64,000 bases of DNA from an uncultured Prevotellaceae bacterium (lineage in GTDB: Bacteria > Bacteroidota > Bacteroidia > Bacteroidales > Bacteroidaceae). The DNA is taken from assembly GCA_902780025.1 (NCBI GenBank), contig CACZDV010000013.1:1-64000 (forward strand). Direction: 5' to 3'. Of this stretch, positions 60,215-64,000 are shown in pieces. A program made the translations under genes and the position numbers. Each line of letters begins with the position of its first letter. The first letter of the stretch is position 1. Under the pieces are notes generated by a model. It searched no databases. It was not told the DNA's origin and saw only the letters and a program-made list of their open reading frames with translations.

Positions 60215-60979
60215 ATGAAAAGACTTTTTTGTGTTCTTTGGTGCTTCCTCGGTCTGGCTTTTTCTGCGAATGCCCAGGGCGATGACTTCGGTATGTGGTA
60301 CGAACTGGGTGCCGAGAAGAAGTTGTCGAAGAAGTGGAGCTTAGGACTGGAGGGGGAGTTCCGTACCCGCAACAACACGAAGACTGCTGACCGCTGGAGT
60401 GCAGGCGTCAGTGCCGAGTACAAACTGACAAAGGGACTGAAGGCATCTGCTGGCTATAACCTGCTCTACGATAATAATGCCGAGGAACTGACTTTCAACA
60501 GCAGCGGTGACCCTAAAAAGTGGACTCCCTCCTACTGGGGCATACGCCATCGCTTGAACCTGAGCCTTTCGGGTAATGTGGACTGGGGGCGTTTCAACTT
60601 CAGCCTGCGCGAACGCTGGCAGTACACCTATCGTCCTGAAGCCAAGGACAAGAAGTATGCTTTTACCTACGATGATGACGATTATCTGTCAGGCTATACG
60701 ATGGAGTCTGCCAAGGAAAAAAGCAAGCATATGCTCCGCAGCCGCTTGCAGGTGAGTTACGACATTCCAAGCTGTAAATTCGATCCGACAGCCAGCGTCG
60801 AACTGTTCAACGATGACGATGGTATTGCCAAGATGCGTTACCAGTTGGGCGTAGACTATAAGATTCAGAAGAAGCACGTGCTGTCGCTTACCTATCGTTA
60901 TCAGCACGTCAACAGCAACGACGAAGACAATGAGGGGGATTGCCACCTTATAGGACTCGGCTACAAATACAAATTCTAA
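60215..60979 (+). CDS. DUF2490 family outer-membrane beta-barrel-like protein
   Basis: 254 residues from ATG 60215 with signal peptide MKRLFCVLWCFLGLAFSANAQ. The body is made of alternating amphipathic strands (WSLGLEGEFRTRNNTKTADRWSAGVSAEYKLTKGLKASAGYNLLYD; RFNFSLRERWQYTYRP; HLIGLGYKYKF at the end). It has the strand rhythm and the final aromatic residue of an outer-membrane barrel, which fits DUF2490. Function unknown. It is followed after 12 bp by the lipoprotein gene, so the two may act together at the outer membrane. Confidence 0.83.
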   Translation: MKRLFCVLWCFLGLAFSANAQGDDFGMWYELGAEKKLSKKWSLGLEGEFRTRNNTKTADRWSAGVSAEYKLTKGLKASAGYNLLYDNNAEELTFNSSGDPKKWTPSYWGIRHRLNLSLSGNVDWGRFNFSLRERWQYTYRPEAKDKKYAFTYDDDDYLSGYTMESAKEKSKHMLRSRLQVSYDIPSCKFDPTASVELFNDDDGIAKMRYQLGVDYKIQKKHVLSLTYRYQHVNSNDEDNEGDCHLIGLGYKYKF

Positions 60980-60991
60980 ACGACGACCATC

Positions 60992-62098
60992 ATGAAAAAG
61001 CTACTTTCAATCATATTGGCAGTGCTGGCCATCACGGCTTGCTCTACCGACGATGCTTACAACTTGGACTACTTTACCCAGAAGTACGGTAACCCTGGTG
61101 GGGGCGGCGAACCCACTGATACGACAGACACCACTCATGTCGTCGTCGAACCTGACACGGTTTTCATTGGCATTGCCTACGAAGGTGCAACGGCCACGCT
61201 GACCGGCGATGTTGAGAAAGTGACCGTCAGCCGCATTGATGCTGATATCACTCTGACTTCAACTACAGAAAAATACCTGCAGCTGACGCTAAGCGGCTCT
61301 ACTCCCGACGGTTCGCTGCTGGTCTATAGCCAGAAGGCATGGGGACTGGTGCTCAACGGCGTCAGTATCACCAACCCCGATGGTTCGGCCATCAACAACC
61401 AGTGCTCGAAGTGGCTCTACGTCACGCTGGCTGACAGTACTGAGAATACGCTTACCGACGGTGAGAGCTATGCCGCACAGGCGTATGACCAGAAAGGAAC
61501 GTTCTTCAGCGAGGGACAGATGCGCTTCACGGGAACAGGCAAGCTGACCGTCAACGGTAACGCCAAGAGCGGCATTGTCAGCGACGACTACATTGTCATC
61601 GACGATGGTTCGCTGGTCGTCAGCGCGAAGGCTGACGGTGGTCGTGGCATCAAGGTGAACGACGGACTGGCCATCAATGGCGGCAACACCACCATCACCA
61701 CCACGGGCGATTGTAAGATAGAGACCGTGGATGGTGTACGCGACACCACCTCTGCAGCAGGCATCAAGACGGATAGTCTCTTCACAATGACAGGTGGCTC
61801 GCTGACCATTACCAGCAAGGGTGACGGCGGCAAAGGTATCAACGCTACCGACAGCGTCGTCGTCAGTGGCGGAACGCTCAACGTCACCACTACCGGTTCC
61901 AACGATGAAAGTAAACCTAAGGGCGTGAAGAGCGACAAGGCGATTGTCGTCAGTGGTGGATCGTTCACCGTCAATGTCAAGAAGAGCTGGGCCTGCGACA
62001 ACGGTACTGAAAGTGAGGAGCCCGAGGATCACCTCACCATCGTAGGTACCCCCGCTGTAAAGACGCTGACCAAACGGTCGGTTGTCATTCAGTATTAG
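60992..62098 (+). CDS. Lipoprotein with carbohydrate-binding-like repetitive beta structure
   Basis: 368 residues. MKKLLSIILAVLAITACSTDD is a lipoprotein signal with Cys at residue 17. The mature protein consists of repeated short strands with turns rich in Asn, Gly and Asp (GKLTVNGNAKSGIVSDDYIVIDDGSLVVSAKADGGRGIKVNDGLAINGGNTTITTTG; later GSLTITSKGDGGKGINATDSVVVSGGTLNVTTTG). This fits a right-handed beta-helix like the carbohydrate-binding domain family PF14262. About ten coils can be counted. A Gly/Thr-rich linker follows the lipidation site. Role in glycan binding is inferred. It ends 6 bp before the convergent DUF6057 gene. Confidence 0.82.
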   Translation: MKKLLSIILAVLAITACSTDDAYNLDYFTQKYGNPGGGGEPTDTTDTTHVVVEPDTVFIGIAYEGATATLTGDVEKVTVSRIDADITLTSTTEKYLQLTLSGSTPDGSLLVYSQKAWGLVLNGVSITNPDGSAINNQCSKWLYVTLADSTENTLTDGESYAAQAYDQKGTFFSEGQMRFTGTGKLTVNGNAKSGIVSDDYIVIDDGSLVVSAKADGGRGIKVNDGLAINGGNTTITTTGDCKIETVDGVRDTTSAAGIKTDSLFTMTGGSLTITSKGDGGKGINATDSVVVSGGTLNVTTTGSNDESKPKGVKSDKAIVVSGGSFTVNVKKSWACDNGTESEEPEDHLTIVGTPAVKTLTKRSVVIQY

Positions 62099-62104
62099 TC
62101 CTGA

Positions 62105-63937
62105 TCAATACAGTTTCTGGTTCCTGATCAAGAAGTATTCGTAATAGAAGGTGTGACCAAAGCGGGGGTAGAAGACTTCCTTCATCTGCTCTTCGCTCAT
62201 GCTTTGGCATTGCTGGGCCAAGGCCATGAAGTCCTTATAGGTCTGGACTACCTCCTTGTCAAAGGGCATCTTGCTAATGTCTACCTGATGCTCAAGGTTG
62301 CCATATAGATAGGCAGCCTCTTGGAAATGTGTAGGCATGTGCTCTCCAGCATGGCTTTGGGCATACTGGAAGAAACGGGGCCAGAATGTCTGTATGTCCT
62401 TCATCCACAGGGCGGCAATGAGTGCCTGTTCCTGGAAGAGTTTGTCGTCGCTTTCTACAGAGACAAACTGGGTCATCAGGAACTTCTCGGCCAGGCCGTT
62501 GTCGCTGCCTAAAATGTCGTCGCCCTTCATCAGATGGAGAATAGGCTGAAATTCGGCATCTGCCTGTATGGCTTTGTCGTTGTCAAGGAACTTCTCGTAG
62601 CGTTCTGTCCATTCGCGATGGTAGCGGGTGTGCTTCAGCTGGGCAATATACTTGCGGGCCACGCGATATTCGCCATTGAGCAGGGCACAGCGGGTTAGGT
62701 ATTTCAGATATTCGGCTCGCCATCCGAACTCCACGCCGTCCTCCAGACACCAGCGGTAGCAGTAGTTAAGCAGGCCATAATGATAGTAGACGGAACGTCC
62801 TACGACCTGTGTCATACTGACGGGGATGTCTGCCGTGCTGGCCTTGGCACCTGTTTTGTAATGGTACATCTTGTCGCCCTGACTACCTAAGCGGAACAAG
62901 GCCAAGTTCTTCATCATGACAATGGCGCGCGTGGGCTCTTCTTCAGCATAGGCGGCCTCGTCCAAGACTCCCTGCCAGTTGAGGTTTTCCACACACTGTT
63001 GCATACGCAGCTCCTTGTGGAAGTTATAGTCGCGGTACCAGTAATGCTGTACACACCACACAACAGCCACCACCAAGACGGCCTGAGTGGCTATCCACAT
63101 GACGGGGCGCTTAAGCAAGGCGGGACATTGGCAACGATACAATGCGGCCATCACCACCAGCGAGAACACTAATATATAATAAGGTATATAATAGGCAGAG
63201 AACTCCTGGTCGATGACAAAGAGAGGGAGTCCTGTCCACCAGATATTTCCAAGGCTGGTCTGATAGAATACGTAGTTATAATAGAACAGTGGCCAGAACA
63301 CGATACTGAGCAGTGCCACTACTGTCGCTATGATGCGCGCACCCAGCGTCATTCCCTTTAACCGCCACGTCAGGATGGCCATCAGTAGCGTAGCCAGCAG
63401 GCCATAAAACCCTATCAGAGGATAGAGCACAGCCGTACTGACAACCATATAGACGGGTCGCAGGTAGAACTTAGAGGACATAAGACGGTAGAGCCACACC
63501 GCAGCGACGGCCAGCGTTGTACCGATAGTAGCGGCAAAGAAATGGCCGCGCAGTTTCATGTAATACACCCAATAGCCTAAGTCGACGTCTGATACCAGCA
63601 ATGCGGCAACAGGAATGAGCAAAACCACGCACCATTTCAGTGACACCCGGAAGGTGCGTCCGATGACCAGCATTAATAGCACCCACCATAGGCAGAGTAT
63701 AAGGACACCCACCCACGGATAATAAAAGAACTCGGTGAAGTAGGTTCCTAACCACGTCAAGAGCCAGCCCGATGTCACCATCTGTTGTTTCAGGAACAAC
63801 GGAGTATCGAGAAACAAGTTCAGCTCCTGTACTTTCCACAGGTATTCACTCTCATATTTCAACAGGAAATATGCTGTTGCCACGAGAGCCGCCAATAATA
63901 ATAAGGCGGGACTCAACAATCTCAGTTTTTCCTTCAT
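62105..63937 (-). CDS. DUF6057 family multi-pass membrane protein
   Basis: 610 residues. The first 300 or so contain about ten membrane helices (LLSPALLLLAALVATAYFLL; YPWVGVLILCLWWVLLMLVI; VVLLIPVAALLVSD). The soluble C-terminal half is rich in helix pairs (MMKNLALFRLGSQGDKMYHY, LTRCALLNGEYRVARKYIAQLKHT) that look TPR-like. I recognise it as the Bacteroidota-restricted family DUF6057. No catalytic motif and no known function. Promoter element TACCTTTG at 63990-63983 lies about 50 bp upstream, after a T/C-rich tract similar to the short repeats elsewhere. Confidence 0.78.
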   Translation of the reverse strand: MKEKLRLLSPALLLLAALVATAYFLLKYESEYLWKVQELNLFLDTPLFLKQQMVTSGWLLTWLGTYFTEFFYYPWVGVLILCLWWVLLMLVIGRTFRVSLKWCVVLLIPVAALLVSDVDLGYWVYYMKLRGHFFAATIGTTLAVAAVWLYRLMSSKFYLRPVYMVVSTAVLYPLIGFYGLLATLLMAILTWRLKGMTLGARIIATVVALLSIVFWPLFYYNYVFYQTSLGNIWWTGLPLFVIDQEFSAYYIPYYILVFSLVVMAALYRCQCPALLKRPVMWIATQAVLVVAVVWCVQHYWYRDYNFHKELRMQQCVENLNWQGVLDEAAYAEEEPTRAIVMMKNLALFRLGSQGDKMYHYKTGAKASTADIPVSMTQVVGRSVYYHYGLLNYCYRWCLEDGVEFGWRAEYLKYLTRCALLNGEYRVARKYIAQLKHTRYHREWTERYEKFLDNDKAIQADAEFQPILHLMKGDDILGSDNGLAEKFLMTQFVSVESDDKLFQEQALIAALWMKDIQTFWPRFFQYAQSHAGEHMPTHFQEAAYLYGNLEHQVDISKMPFDKEVVQTYKDFMALAQQCQSMSEEQMKEVFYPRFGHTFYYEYFLIRNQKLY

Positions 63938-63982
63938 GATTTCACTTCTTCACCTTTTCACTTTTTCTTTTTTCAATGGTGC

Positions 63983-63990
63983 AAAGGTAA
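63983..63990 (-). promoter_or_regulatory. -7 promoter element of the DUF6057 gene
   Basis: TACCTTTG on the minus strand, 46 bp before the ATG. The window ends before the -33 element could be judged. Confidence 0.5.
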
Positions 63991-64000
63991 GCAATTATTT

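Overview
The window looks like a chromosomal piece of a Bacteroidota genome, most likely order Bacteroidales and Prevotella-like. Three things point there: nearly every promoter has the phylum form (TTTG about 19-20 bp upstream of TAnnTTTG), Shine-Dalgarno sequences are mostly absent, and the gene content is typical (GH97, GH2-SGNH esterase pair, DUF3160, CapA, DUF6057, CHAT/CHASE2, VirE_N primase-like protein). Species is not determinable by eye.

Layout. 0-2 kb: a tRNA(CAT) and ribF-CPBP protease, fired from overlapping divergent promoters. 2-8.6 kb (minus): topA-aroK-speA-argB, then an ECF sigma factor and its probable anti-sigma. 8.7-15.5 kb (minus): coaD-ybeY, then GH97, a small secreted protein, a DUF3160 lipoprotein and a CapA-like protein. 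15.5-19.2 kb (minus): a small HTH protein, ruvB, rnr. 19.3-22.9 kb (plus): GH2 and a CE2-like esterase, probably acting together on plant or host glycans. 23.1-26.2 kb (minus): rplM-rpsI-rpsB-tsf behind a long structured leader.

26.3-44.5 kb is an accessory, partly AT-rich surface-glycan island. It holds GT2, an acetyltransferase, GT14, an acyltransferase, a VirE_N/DUF3987-type cassette with two unknown genes, a Wzx-like flippase, GT8, LicD, a decayed PEP-mutase/licD remnant, an opine-dehydrogenase-like enzyme, a nucleotidyltransferase-CobD/HisC-like fusion, and two AAA-type ATPases. The LicD, the fusion and the remnant together suggest a glycan carrying an amino-alcohol phosphate or phosphonate.

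44.5-64 kb returns to core genes: GNAT-parE-S41 protease (minus), a secreted cassette CHASE2 / FecR-like / TPR-CHAT protease followed by OmpA (plus), a THUMP-like methyltransferase and argS (minus), MATE, DUF2490 and a lipoprotein with repetitive beta structure (plus), and DUF6057 (minus).

Two observations stand out. First, short low-complexity or palindromic sequences that look like this genome's dispersed intergenic repeats appear in frame inside conserved housekeeping genes: three in rnr, one each in parE, argS and a methyltransferase, and one at the 3' end of a small secreted protein gene. This resembles the protein-invading palindromic elements of Rickettsia. Second, the CHASE2/FecR-like/CHAT cassette looks like an envelope-located sensing and caspase-like proteolysis module. 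All functional calls come from reading motifs; no database search was run.
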